NCBI RefSeq assembly: GCF_002729955.1
Contig: NZ_PBYA01000028.1
Location: 62,001 to 126,000, forward strand
Source: Salinisphaera sp.
GTDB lineage: Bacteria > Pseudomonadota > Gammaproteobacteria > Nevskiales > Salinisphaeraceae
Direction: 5' to 3'
DNA length: 64,000 nucleotides
The position numbers and the translations under genes were made by a program. The notes beneath the pieces were generated by a model that was given only the letters and a program-made list of their open reading frames with translations, was not told the DNA's origin and made no database searches. This document shows, one piece after another, positions 46,507 to 55,477 of the stretch (positions within the stretch are counted from its first letter, which is position 1; each line of letters opens with the position of its first letter).

Positions 46507-47048
46507 GGTGAAACAGCTACCGTTCAGCCCTCGTTGAAACCAGTTCTGGCTCTTGTCGCGGCGCAATATTACATCGGACATTATGACGGTTGCTTGAATG
46601 CGACCTTAATAAATCATCGCGCACGCAGGCCGAATTGGGAAATAAATCCCTAAGCCGAACGATAGCCGTCCAAATTTGTGCTGATAAATACTCTGAAATT
46701 CAGCAGCTTGCATATCACCTCTCATGTCGTTCCTAGCGCGGGGCAGTGTACGCTTCTTTCGAGGCGGGCTTATGCAAGTCGCCGCCATTCGAACGCTCGA
46801 CCGAGCCCGAAAAGCGTCGACATGCGCAAATTTCCGCAGTTCGGTCCGCTGCCGCACACCCGAGCCATCGTGAATGGTCGTCCGCTTCCCAGCGTTTTGC
46901 GTGCACCCCGCGTTAAGCGAATACGCACCCTTTGAGCAACCGCCCAACCGTAGGTCGGCTTAGCGAAGCGTAAGCCGACAGAGAACGAACCCTAAAAATT
47001 ATTTATTATTCTAAAATAGATCCTTACGGGTACATACTAAGAACAAAC
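46507..47048. other. Intergenic region between the WecA-type gene and the sugar epimerase
   Basis: About 540 bases without a supported gene. It holds one type-2 REP element (46950-46979) and an A+T-rich stretch (about 46993-47023) just past the end of the epimerase gene. Confidence 0.5.
46950..46979 (+). repeat. REP-like palindrome, type 2, short loop
   Basis: GTAG then arms GTCGGCTTA and TAAGCCGAC around GCGAAGCG; same 30 bases at 48181 and 48302. Confidence 0.9.
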
Positions 47049-48056
47049 TCAAACCCCATAATACCCGCGATACCAATCCACGAAGTTCTTCACGCCTTCC
47101 TGCACACGCACCTCGGGCCGATAACCCACGGCCTCGAACAAACCCGTTACATCTGCGCTGGTCGCCTCGATATCGCCCGCCTGCATGGGCAGCATCTCTT
47201 TCTCGGCTTCGATCCCCAGGCATTCCTCGAGCCGATGGATATAGTCCATCAACGGCACCGGGTCGCCATTACCGATGTTGTAGATTCGCCAGGGCGCACA
47301 GCTGGTACCCAGGGTCGGCGCATCACTCGACCAGTTCGGGTCCGGCTCGGCCGGTTTGTAGAGGATGCGCGCCACCCCTTCAGCGATGTCGTCGACGTAG
47401 GTGAAGTCCCGCCGGTGCTTACCATGGTTGAACACCGGGATCGGCTCGCCCGCGAGCATCTTGCGGGTGAACAGGAACAACGCCATGTCCGGCCGCCCCC
47501 ACGGCCCATACACGGTAAAAAAGCGCAGCCCGGTCGTGGGCAGGCCGAAAAGATGCGAATAGGAATGCGCCATTAACTCGTTCGCGCGCTTTGAAGCCGC
47601 ATAGATCGCGGCCGGATGGTCAGCTGTGCCCTGCGGCGAAAACGGCATGTCGGTCGACAAACCATAGGCCGAACTCGTCGACGCATACACCAAGTGCCCA
47701 ACCTTCGTATGCCGACACCCTTCCAGCACATTCAGCGTGCCGGTGACGTTGCTATCGATATAGTCGTGCGGATGGGTAATGGAATGCCGCACCCCGGCCT
47801 GGGCGGCCAGATGCACCACCCCATCGAAGCCGTGCGCCTCGAACAGCGCCGGCATGGCCTCGCGATCGGCGATGTTCATATGAACCGACTCGAACCCGTC
47901 CCGCGCAATCAGCCGATCCAGCCGCGCCTGCTTGAGCGCCGGATCGTAATACGGATCCAAGTTGTCGACGCCGACGACCGTCTCCCCCCGATCGAGCAAC
48001 AGATGCGCAACATGCGAACCGATAAACCCGGCCGCACCGGTGACGAGTACCTTCAT
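47049..48056 (-). CDS. NAD-dependent epimerase, UDP-glucuronate 4-epimerase type
   Basis: 335 residues from the ATG at 48056 (MKVLVTGAAGFIGSHVAHLLL); the frame stays open 24 codons further but without family sequence. It is an extended SDR with GxxGxxG, the Ser/Thr of VYASTSSAYG and the YxxxK pair in YAASKRANE. Length, KQARLDRLI near residue 50 and RPDMALFLFTRKML fit the UDP-glucuronate 4-epimerase (LpsL/Cap1J) group, making UDP-galacturonate. UDP-glucose 4-epimerase is less likely. It probably supplies the glycan locus. It is flanked by type-2 REP elements on both sides. Confidence 0.87.
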   Translation of the reverse strand: MKVLVTGAAGFIGSHVAHLLLDRGETVVGVDNLDPYYDPALKQARLDRLIARDGFESVHMNIADREAMPALFEAHGFDGVVHLAAQAGVRHSITHPHDYIDSNVTGTLNVLEGCRHTKVGHLVYASTSSAYGLSTDMPFSPQGTADHPAAIYAASKRANELMAHSYSHLFGLPTTGLRFFTVYGPWGRPDMALFLFTRKMLAGEPIPVFNHGKHRRDFTYVDDIAEGVARILYKPAEPDPNWSSDAPTLGTSCAPWRIYNIGNGDPVPLMDYIHRLEECLGIEAEKEMLPMQAGDIEATSADVTGLFEAVGYRPEVRVQEGVKNFVDWYRGYYGV

Positions 48057-48180
48057 AAGAACGATTACCTGATGAATGGACCACCGCGCGAGCAGCACGG
48101 CCCGCGCAGTATAACGCGCGCGAGGCATTGCCCCGGACCACGTCGCGCACGTACCTTGTGGACGCAGGCCAGCTTAGGAC

Positions 48181-48210
48181 GTAGGTCGGCTTAGCGAAGC
48201 GTAAGCCGAC
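48181..48210 (+). repeat. REP-like palindrome, type 2, short loop
   Basis: Identical over 30 bases to the element at 46950. Confidence 0.9.
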
Positions 48211-48301
48211 AAGGCAGCGGCAGCCCCAGCCGTCAAACCGTCCAATCCCTCTTGTGAGTACACGTTCGGCGCCCGTCGCGCTGTACAAGTTCGGCCACAG
48301 C

Positions 48302-48331
48302 GTAGGTCGGCTTAGCGAAGCGTAAGCCGAC
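48302..48331 (+). repeat. REP-like palindrome, type 2, short loop
   Basis: Identical over 30 bases to the elements at 46950 and 48181. Confidence 0.9.
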
Positions 48332-48656
48332 AAGGAAACGTAACCACCATGTGCCAAACCTGCCTTACCCCTCTCGTCGGCAACACGCCGCGCGCCGAAG
48401 GCTCCCCTGTTACCTGGCCGAAAACAGACCCGCATATCGCACCCGATAACGGGGAGTTTGCAAGCCCAGCCAATAGGTGACGCGCCTACTGGCGACACTT
48501 GATAGAACACGCTAGCCTAGAACCGCCAGAGGGCCCAGGCCGTTGCCCTAACCCCGCTGCCAATTCACCGGGTTGATACCATGCAGCCGAACGTTAACTG
48601 GGATGCCCCCCCTTGGCAGGCCGGACGAAAGCCGGCGTCGGACCACCATCGATGCA

Positions 48657-49709
48657 ATGAAGATCCTTATCACCGGCGGCGCGGGCTTCATGGGTTCAGC
48701 GCTAGTCCGACACCTCATCGCTCAAACGGACCATGCGGTCGTGAATGTTGACTCACTGACCTACGCGGCCAACCTCGACGCCCTCGAAGGCGCTTCACAA
48801 AGCCCCCGCTACGCATTCGAACAGGCGGATATCCGCGATCGGCAAGCGGTCACCCACGCACTGGCAACGCATCAGCCGGACGGCATCATCCACCTTGCTG
48901 CGGAATCGCATGTCGACCGGTCGATTGCCTGGCCCGCCGATTTTGTCGCCACCAATATCGTCGGCACCTTCGAGCTCTTGGAAGCCGCCCGTGCTTACTA
49001 CGAGCAGTTCGACTACCCGCGCCGGAAAGCATTCCGTTTTCTTCATGTCTCGACGGACGAAGTCTACGGTTCCCTCGGCGACCAGGGTTCGTTCTCCGAA
49101 AACAGCGCTTATGCGCCCAACTCGCCATACGCGGCTAGCAAGGCAAGCGCCGATCATCTGGTCCGGGCCTGGCACCGCACCTATAGCCTGCCCGTCGTAC
49201 TCAGCCACTCATCCAATAACTACGGCCCCTGGCAATTCCCTGAAAAGCTTATTCCTCACACCGCTCTCAATGCGATACGCGGCAAGCCGATCACGATATA
49301 TGGGAGCGGCCGCAACGTGCGGGACTGGCTTTATGTGGAAGACCATGCGCGCGCCCTCGTACGTGTATTCGAGGAAGGTAATACCGGGGAGCGGTACAAT
49401 ATCGGTGCGCACGAGGAATGGACCAACCTCGACCTCGTACGCCGTGTGTGCCGCATGCTCGACGAACTCGCGCCAGACCCGGATATCGGTTCGCGCGAAC
49501 AGCGCATCGAGTTTGTCGACGACCGCAAAGGGCACGATCACCGCTACGCGATCGACGCCACGAAAATGCAAAGCGAATTGGCCTGGCGGCCCAAGGAGAC
49601 ACTGGAAAGCGGACTCAGACACACACTTGACTGGATGCTGGACAATCCGGCCTGGATCGAAGCCCATTCGCCGAGAATGGCGCAAACCGCTGGTTTAAGA
49701 CCTAACTAA
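48657..49709 (+). CDS. rmlB: dTDP-glucose 4,6-dehydratase
   Basis: 350 residues from the ATG at 48657 (MKILITGGAGFMGSALVRHL). RmlB markers are all present: the NAD motif, DSLTYAANLDAL, HLAAESHVDRSI, the catalytic Asp-Glu in HVSTDEVYGSL, YAASKASADH, and the active-site loop NNYGPWQFPEKLIP. It converts dTDP-glucose to dTDP-4-keto-6-deoxyglucose. rmlA, rmlC and rmlD are not in the window, so the final sugar (rhamnose, fucosamine type or other) cannot be named. Its end overlaps the convergent glycosyltransferase gene by 15 bases. Confidence 0.93.
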   Translation: MKILITGGAGFMGSALVRHLIAQTDHAVVNVDSLTYAANLDALEGASQSPRYAFEQADIRDRQAVTHALATHQPDGIIHLAAESHVDRSIAWPADFVATNIVGTFELLEAARAYYEQFDYPRRKAFRFLHVSTDEVYGSLGDQGSFSENSAYAPNSPYAASKASADHLVRAWHRTYSLPVVLSHSSNNYGPWQFPEKLIPHTALNAIRGKPITIYGSGRNVRDWLYVEDHARALVRVFEEGNTGERYNIGAHEEWTNLDLVRRVCRMLDELAPDPDIGSREQRIEFVDDRKGHDHRYAIDATKMQSELAWRPKETLESGLRHTLDWMLDNPAWIEAHSPRMAQTAGLRPN

Positions 49710-50825
49710 AGACGTTATGAGCGTTGCGTTAACATCACGAACGTCGTAGAAGCTTTCTGCGCGTTGTCTGCCGGCCTCGCCATGTCGACGCGCTAAATCA
49801 GGGTTCGATAAATAGCGGCGCATTGCAGCGGCCAGTTGGCGCGCATCACGCTGCTGAACTATAAGGCCATTTTCTTCATGGATTACGGCATCACTGCACC
49901 CCGGGGCGTCTGTCGTAATTACAGCCACACCCATCGCCATCGCCTCCAAGATTGATCGCGGCAAACCCTCTCGATAATAAGTCGGCAGAACCAACGCCGT
50001 AGCGACGCCTACGTATTCCCGCACATCTTGTACCGCACCCGGCCATACGATGACGCCCTCGCGCGCCCATTCCGACATCTGGGATTTGCTAATAGCACTC
50101 GGCGAATCCTCAATCCCTCCCAATACGACAAATCTAGCGTCGGGAAACTCGTCCACGAGCTGCCGAGCGGCTGACACGAAATATTTGATGCCTTTTTCCT
50201 CGATTAACCGAGCCGGCAAGCAAAAGGTCGGCACATCAGCAATATCGCCCTCTTCTCGCTTAGCGTAATGCGACAGATCGATACCGATTCCGGGAAGTTT
50301 GGAAACTGGCCCGCGGCGTACACCTCGTATAGACGTAAATAAATCTTGATCCTGCGTATTCAGTACAAAGACTTCTGTCGCACAGCGCAGGCTGACAGCA
50401 TAAAGACAGGTCATCACTACACGAACCGTGCGCCGCTTCAGGGACTCCGACGCGTTCGCCGTGAAAACCATGCCTGCCCCTTCGATGAGGCCCACACGGC
50501 GCGGCACACCCGCCAAGCGAGCTGCCAACATGCCGTAAATTACAGGCTTCGCAAAGTACGCCAGCACCGAATCAATTTTCTGCCCACGAATGAGCCGCAT
50601 GAGACTTATAAACGTGCGCAGATCCGAGAGCGGATTCAGCCCAGTACGAGACATGGACGCATCGACAGGCGTCGCTCCAAGACCTCGAATCGCCTCACGG
50701 GTATTCGGGTCGTAGTCCGGCGCGTAGACGAACACTACGTGGCCGGCGCGAGTCAACTCACTAATCAGGGGCCCTCTAAAATTTATGGCTGAGCGCGCCT
50801 GATTTCCGATAATCGCTATTCGCAT
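49695..50825 (-). CDS. Glycosyltransferase family 4 (PglA/WbpX-like)
   Basis: 376 residues from the ATG at 50825, preceded by GGAG at 7 bases; an ATG at 50840 is less well placed. The two-domain GT-B layout is clear: N-terminal MRIAIIGNQARSAINFRGPL, then VGLIEGAGMVFT, and the C-terminal EX7E motif in EGLPRSILEAMAMG. The protein resembles the group that adds the second sugar to an undecaprenyl-linked GlcNAc or bacillosamine, which fits a WecA-started chain; the acceptor is inferred. Its end overlaps rmlB tail to tail. From this gene on, the DNA looks less G+C-rich. Confidence 0.82.
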   Translation of the reverse strand: MRIAIIGNQARSAINFRGPLISELTRAGHVVFVYAPDYDPNTREAIRGLGATPVDASMSRTGLNPLSDLRTFISLMRLIRGQKIDSVLAYFAKPVIYGMLAARLAGVPRRVGLIEGAGMVFTANASESLKRRTVRVVMTCLYAVSLRCATEVFVLNTQDQDLFTSIRGVRRGPVSKLPGIGIDLSHYAKREEGDIADVPTFCLPARLIEEKGIKYFVSAARQLVDEFPDARFVVLGGIEDSPSAISKSQMSEWAREGVIVWPGAVQDVREYVGVATALVLPTYYREGLPRSILEAMAMGVAVITTDAPGCSDAVIHEENGLIVQQRDARQLAAAMRRYLSNPDLARRHGEAGRQRAESFYDVRDVNATLITSLVRS

Positions 50826-50858
50826 CGCGGCGCTCCGCATAGTATGACGCTAAACAAC

Positions 50859-51917
50859 TCAGTCATACGCGGGCCCCGGGTCCGTGAGAAACGGCCAGAC
50901 TCGGTAGGGAAACCAGTCCGGACTATGAGAGGCATAGACTAGCCAAACGTACTGCACAAGCGCGTAAACCGCCAGCACAACGATGCGTGCCAGGACCCGG
51001 TCATGGGGCCTTACAAAGCGGATAAGATAAGCCGCGCACATCAATTGAAGCGGGGAAAAATACAAGGCAACGCGATCCACCGCTGCCGGCGCCTGGAATA
51101 CCAACACCATGCCTACAAGCGACATAATAGATAATACCGCCCACACACGGCGTTCGACCCGGTTCAGCTCAACTTTACGAGCAATTATTAGCCATACTGC
51201 CGCCGGGAACGCATTCATAGCAACGCGTAACGGGGCCCCCTCCGAGGTATGCGAAAATTCAGACTCGACGTACTGGCGCCATAACGAATCGAACCGGCTT
51301 GCCAATAGCACGCCAAACACCACACCCGAGGCTACACCGGCCCCCAGCACAACCCGCATATCATTGGGCCGCCCGGCCAACGCCATGAGGGGCACGAAAA
51401 TGATGGCCGACTTATGAAAAAGCGCTCCAGCGGTGACGGTTACAAGATACGCCAGTAAACGACGATCATAGAGGTATGGCAACGCCCAAAGCACGAAGCC
51501 AATTGCGAGCGCTTGCCGCGTGTAGTTCATCGCGACGACGATAGCCATATACGGAATGGCCGCCGTGAATGCGACCAATGGCTCGGGCAGGCGCCTCACG
51601 AAGCGAACCAAGCCAGCGGTAAATACAACGCCAGCCAAAAGGTTAACGCTCCAATACCCGAAGCCCAAGGTTTGCGCAAACCAGTTGAATAAGAAAAACC
51701 CGGGGTCAGGTGAACCTAGCGCCTGAACAAAACTAACCTGGCCGGCCGGCCGAAAATACATCGCAATGTAGTTCCACCAATCCGTGCCAACCTCGAATCG
51801 AAGCCCGATACTCAGGGCGATTATGCCGCCAAGAAACCACCACCCCATCCGGCTCACTGGAACTCGAGCAAGTGCTAGCGACGCGGGCAGCAGCAATAAA
51901 GTCCAGTAAACGAGCAA
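50859..51917 (-). CDS. EpsG-family polysaccharide polymerase (Wzy-like)
   Basis: About 352 residues with some ten membrane helices. The EpsG-family signature GLRFEVGTDWWNYIAMY near residue 40 and NYTRQALAIGFVLWAL in the middle are clear. Such proteins act as Wzy-type polymerases joining repeat units in the periplasm. A TGA stands two codons before the first usable start, so translation must begin at the TTG at 51917 or later. It is divergent from the GT4 gene at 51972 with 54 bases between, and its presence indicates a Wzx/Wzy-type pathway. No Wzx is in the window. Confidence 0.83.
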   Translation of the reverse strand: MLVYWTLLLLPASLALARVPVSRMGWWFLGGIIALSIGLRFEVGTDWWNYIAMYFRPAGQVSFVQALGSPDPGFFLFNWFAQTLGFGYWSVNLLAGVVFTAGLVRFVRRLPEPLVAFTAAIPYMAIVVAMNYTRQALAIGFVLWALPYLYDRRLLAYLVTVTAGALFHKSAIIFVPLMALAGRPNDMRVVLGAGVASGVVFGVLLASRFDSLWRQYVESEFSHTSEGAPLRVAMNAFPAAVWLIIARKVELNRVERRVWAVLSIMSLVGMVLVFQAPAAVDRVALYFSPLQLMCAAYLIRFVRPHDRVLARIVVLAVYALVQYVWLVYASHSPDWFPYRVWPFLTDPGPAYD

Positions 51918-51971
51918 ACATCAATCCAGTGGATCACGGTAGACTGCGGATTTTGAGCGACGAACACCGCG

Positions 51972-53165
51972 ATGACAAGCAAGCAGGCATCTCAATCGGC
52001 GCCGGGCCCGGAAGCCTTCCCATCCGGTATTGCTCTGTTCATTCCCGATCTTGGCGGCGGCGGCGCTGAGCGCGTGGTGGTCAATTTGGCGAACGAATTC
52101 TCGCGGCGAGGTATCACCACTTACCTCGTGCTAGCTAGAGCGACCGGGCCGCTGCTTGACGTTGTTAGCGAAGACGTATGTTTGGCCGATCTTAAGTGCC
52201 CCTCCCGAGCAATGGCCCCACTGCTGCTCGCTCAATGGCTAAGGAGGACCCAACCGAACGTTCTCTCCAGCCACATGGATATCGCTAACGTCGTCGCCGC
52301 TCTCGCCTCGAAACTGGCGGGCTTTAAAGGCCACCTTCAGCATGTAGTACACATACACGTCAGTTCGCAAAAGAACCACCATCGACGCCTCAAAGATAGC
52401 CTCGTGTTTGCACTTTGCAAACGAGTTTATCCAAAAGCCGATTCTATCGTCGCCGTTTCAGATGGAGTAAAGGAAGACCTCGAATCCTCCCTAGCTCTGC
52501 CGCCAAACTCCGTAACGCGCATCTACAATCCGATAATCACCGATAGCTTTGAAACACTAGCGGCAGAGCCGGTTTTCCATGAGTGGATACAGGATAGCCA
52601 ACTACCGCTGATAACCAGCGCGGGCCGGCTACACGGCCAGAAAGATTTTGCTACGCTGATTCGAGCTGTCGGAATTCTAAAGGCGGACGGCAACCCTGTT
52701 CGGCTGCTCATACTAGGCGACGGGCCCGAGAAACAGGAGTTAGCACGACTGGTGGAGCAACTCGGCCTGGGGGATTCGGTGCAGCTAATCGGCTATGTGG
52801 AGAACCCACTCGCGTACATTCACGCCTCGAATGCTTTCGTCTTGAGTTCTTTCTTCGAAGGCTTCGGCAACGTCCTTGTCGAAGCGCTAGCGTGCGGCAC
52901 CTCCGTCGTATCAACTGATTGCCCTTCAGGGCCTGCCGAGATTCTCGACAACGGCCGCTATGGAGCACTAGTACCCGTAGGGGATGTAACAGCAATGGCT
53001 GAAGCGATACGCCGAACCCTCCTTAAAAAAAGGAATGATCCAAACGACTTCACCATCCAGACAAGAACCTTTCGAGCCTCACCGGTCGCTGACGCTTACC
53101 TAATAGGCTTCCGAACGCAAGCGAGACGTAATGATGATAGAACCCGCGCTAGACATCTTAGATGA
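51972..53165 (+). CDS. Glycosyltransferase family 4
   Basis: 397 residues, GT-B fold: IALFIPDLGGGGAERVVVNL at the N-terminus binds the acceptor side, LITSAGRLHGQKDFATLI opens the donor domain, and EX7E reads EGFGNVLVEALACG. Such proteins add one sugar to a lipid-linked repeat unit. It is the only plus-strand gene between 49.7 and 64 kb. The last 45 residues (after about 350) are basic and less like the family. Confidence 0.82.
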   Translation: MTSKQASQSAPGPEAFPSGIALFIPDLGGGGAERVVVNLANEFSRRGITTYLVLARATGPLLDVVSEDVCLADLKCPSRAMAPLLLAQWLRRTQPNVLSSHMDIANVVAALASKLAGFKGHLQHVVHIHVSSQKNHHRRLKDSLVFALCKRVYPKADSIVAVSDGVKEDLESSLALPPNSVTRIYNPIITDSFETLAAEPVFHEWIQDSQLPLITSAGRLHGQKDFATLIRAVGILKADGNPVRLLILGDGPEKQELARLVEQLGLGDSVQLIGYVENPLAYIHASNAFVLSSFFEGFGNVLVEALACGTSVVSTDCPSGPAEILDNGRYGALVPVGDVTAMAEAIRRTLLKKRNDPNDFTIQTRTFRASPVADAYLIGFRTQARRNDDRTRARHLR

Positions 53166-53177
53166 GGCTAGCCATAT

Positions 53178-54272
53178 CTAACGCTTGCTCAAAGACCTGT
53201 CTAACGCGCTTCCATGTACAAGGTTATCAATACCTGCCTGGATTGCACCTAAGACCATGTCTTCCGTAAATAGCGCCGCCTTTTCGCGACAAGCGTCGAA
53301 ATAAGCCGCGTAGTCGTCGATTAATGCGATCAAACTTGCAAGGAACGCATCGGACCTGATTTCAGAAGGGGTGAACGCAAGCCCAGTCTTTGGACCCCAA
53401 GCCGAAATGAACTCCGGAGCGAACCCTGCGCTGGCGGTCGCAATAGCTGGTACACCGCGGGCGTGGGCCTCCAGAAGCGTGGTCGGAAATCCCTCATGGT
53501 AGCTAGTAATCGCGAAGCAGCGGAGCTGATCAAAGACCTCCGGCAACTCACTGCGATCCACCCAAGGCCGAATCTCGATGAGGCCGCTCATGAATAATCG
53601 GTCGATCTCGCGGCGCGCAACAATCTCCTCTTCGCCCCTTCCTACGATAAGAGCGGTAATTGGGCGTGGCGCAAACTGATTCAACTCAGCGACAAGACGG
53701 ATGAACAGTGGAATATTCTTCTCGGGCGACAGTCGGGCCACTAACCCTAGATCATACTTTTTCTTCTTTAAATTGGGCTCTCTAAAAAACCATCCCGAGA
53801 TAAAGTTACCCACAAACTGCACGGGCACTGGGAAAGAGGACTGGTTCTCTTTGTTAACGCTATACACTCGGTGTGCGAAACGGCTAGCCATTCGAAGTAT
53901 ATGATATTCAACTCGACTGTGGCCGAAGCCATCGGCGTTTTTACGCTGCAGATACATATGCAGTAACGAGATGACGTAGAAGCCGCGAACGCGAAAGACC
54001 GGCGCTAACCAAAGCGCTGATAGATCATTAAGAATGACGACCTTAATTCGCCTACCCCTCAAAAGCCTCACTACCGACGAAGTTGAAGTAAGCCGCTTTC
54101 TCTTACTTGCAACCGACGGAATCCTAATCGCGGGCTGGGAAAAACTATCTGGCTCTACTGTAGCAATCACGGCTTGCATGCCGTTTGCGTTCAGATACCG
54201 GCAGAGATGGTCGATATAAATTTGCCCGCCCCCCCATATATTCTCGCTGGGGGAATAAATACAGATCGACAA
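53178..54272 (-). CDS. Glycosyltransferase family 4
   Basis: About 364 residues from a TTG at 54272, chosen because AGAGGTGAT, a near-perfect ribosome site, lies just upstream; a GTG at 54302 has none. The N-terminus SICIYSPSENIWGGGQIYI and the C-terminal LVARLSPEKNIPLFIRL and EGFPTTLLEAHARG (EX7E) mark a GT-B, family 4 enzyme. It ends 12 bases from the stop of the convergent plus-strand GT4. Donor and acceptor cannot be named. Confidence 0.78.
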   Translation of the reverse strand: MSICIYSPSENIWGGGQIYIDHLCRYLNANGMQAVIATVEPDSFSQPAIRIPSVASKRKRLTSTSSVVRLLRGRRIKVVILNDLSALWLAPVFRVRGFYVISLLHMYLQRKNADGFGHSRVEYHILRMASRFAHRVYSVNKENQSSFPVPVQFVGNFISGWFFREPNLKKKKYDLGLVARLSPEKNIPLFIRLVAELNQFAPRPITALIVGRGEEEIVARREIDRLFMSGLIEIRPWVDRSELPEVFDQLRCFAITSYHEGFPTTLLEAHARGVPAIATASAGFAPEFISAWGPKTGLAFTPSEIRSDAFLASLIALIDDYAAYFDACREKAALFTEDMVLGAIQAGIDNLVHGSALDRSLSKR

Positions 54273-54389
54273 ACCATCACCTCTATTGAATTCGCCATGC
54301 ACGGGGAAAATCGCAAAGCTACCTAGGCCGTAGCGGTCACCAATCCTATTGTGGACCGCGCGCGATTACCATCCTCTGTGGACACGAGC

Positions 54390-55379
54390 CTACTCGCTCG
54401 CCCAGGTGTAGACATACTTGAGCGCACTTCGTACCGACGCAATAGCTCCGAGCACGGGACTCGGCAGCGCACTGAAATAACGCCAGCGATCAAAGGGCCA
54501 ATGCTTGCTCTGCAATAACGTCCGCAACTGCTTTACGCGCCGAATATCTCCGCTCACAAACGCGCCCCTCATCGCGTTCTCCACGCGCGAATCAATATAA
54601 CTCACAACCGATTTATATAACGCCCGATCTGCCGTAATACTCCCCATACGAGCGACCAAAGTCGCTACAGAGGGGCTAAGTTCTTCGAGCGTCATTATGC
54701 ATGGTTTTGCCATGTAGGTTTTTTTGACCAGCGAATCCATAACCCCGCCCGTGGATTGGAAATAAATTGACGTGGGCTTTTCCGAGATCGCGCACGGATA
54801 CTCCAGGGCCACCCTCGCCCACATTTCTAAATCTTGGCCAGCCGGGTAATTGCCGAATAGTCCCACCTGCCGAAAAGCGACGCGAGAAATTGCGGCTGCA
54901 GAAGTATGAACTACACTAATATCAGCCGCGGCTGCGCGAAAATAATCAATAAAGTACCTCTTAAACTGACCTTTAGAGTCGCCGAATATTGGATCCAAAC
55001 GCGAGTCTTTCATAAACGACCTAGTGGCAATTAAGCCAGCATCTGGAAACGAGTCTGCTAGGTGGGCTAATTCCGCGAGATGATTAGGAGACCACGCGTC
55101 ATCCGCGTCTAGGAACGCCGCCCAAGCCCCTTTAGACTCGACTATAGCCGTATTTCTCGCAGCACCCTGACCTAGATTCGACTGCCGCAGAATCTTCAGC
55201 CTAGGGTCAGCTATCGCTTGTACCACTTCCAGGCTACCGTCGGTCGAACCATCGTCAACGACTATTACTTCAAAATCTCGAAATGTTTGCGCTAAGACCG
55301 AACCTATAGTTCGAGCGACAAACTTCTCTTTGTTATAAAGGGGTATGATTACAGAGAATTTAGGTGTCGTACCGGTCAT
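54390..55379 (-). CDS. Glycosyltransferase family 2
   Basis: 329 residues. The GT-A fold of family 2 begins SVIIPLYNKEKFVARTIGSV, with VVDDGSTDGS for nucleotide binding and the DXD-type AFLDADDAWSP at about residues 88-98. The C-terminal helical part (about 230-320) is typical of short cytosolic or membrane-associated GT2 enzymes without membrane helices. It probably adds one sugar of the repeat unit. It belongs to the minus-strand run from pseC down to 53 kb. Confidence 0.87.
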   Translation of the reverse strand: MTGTTPKFSVIIPLYNKEKFVARTIGSVLAQTFRDFEVIVVDDGSTDGSLEVVQAIADPRLKILRQSNLGQGAARNTAIVESKGAWAAFLDADDAWSPNHLAELAHLADSFPDAGLIATRSFMKDSRLDPIFGDSKGQFKRYFIDYFRAAAADISVVHTSAAAISRVAFRQVGLFGNYPAGQDLEMWARVALEYPCAISEKPTSIYFQSTGGVMDSLVKKTYMAKPCIMTLEELSPSVATLVARMGSITADRALYKSVVSYIDSRVENAMRGAFVSGDIRRVKQLRTLLQSKHWPFDRWRYFSALPSPVLGAIASVRSALKYVYTWASE

Positions 55380-55477
55380 TAGGGGATTCGCACAACGCTG
55401 ACAAAGACAAGTGAAAAATGGTGCACAAAAGCGCGTATTTCGCTGGTTACTGAACGCCGATCACTCAGCGTAAGCAA

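Larger units (their letters stand above)
48057..48656. other. Intergenic region between divergent epimerase and rmlB
   Basis: 600 bases with two type-2 REP elements about 120 bases apart and no supported gene; open frames crossing it are continuations of the epimerase frame or antisense. Promoters for both flanking genes should be here. Confidence 0.55.

Noticed and set aside
46513-46521. GGTAGCTGT word just upstream of the WecA-type start, resembling part of a JUMPstart/ops element
   Set aside because: Only nine bases match, the GGCGGTAG ops core is absent, and a chance match is expected about once in two windows this size.
47752-48510. 252-codon minus-strand frame across the epimerase start and upstream gap
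   Set aside because: It is in another frame of the epimerase gene and its upstream part is made of translated REP elements; no family sequence.
29842-48656. CRISPR array suggested by repeated 30-base units
   Set aside because: Repeats are far apart, palindromic, change orientation and have no uniform spacers; they are REP-like elements and no cas genes are present.
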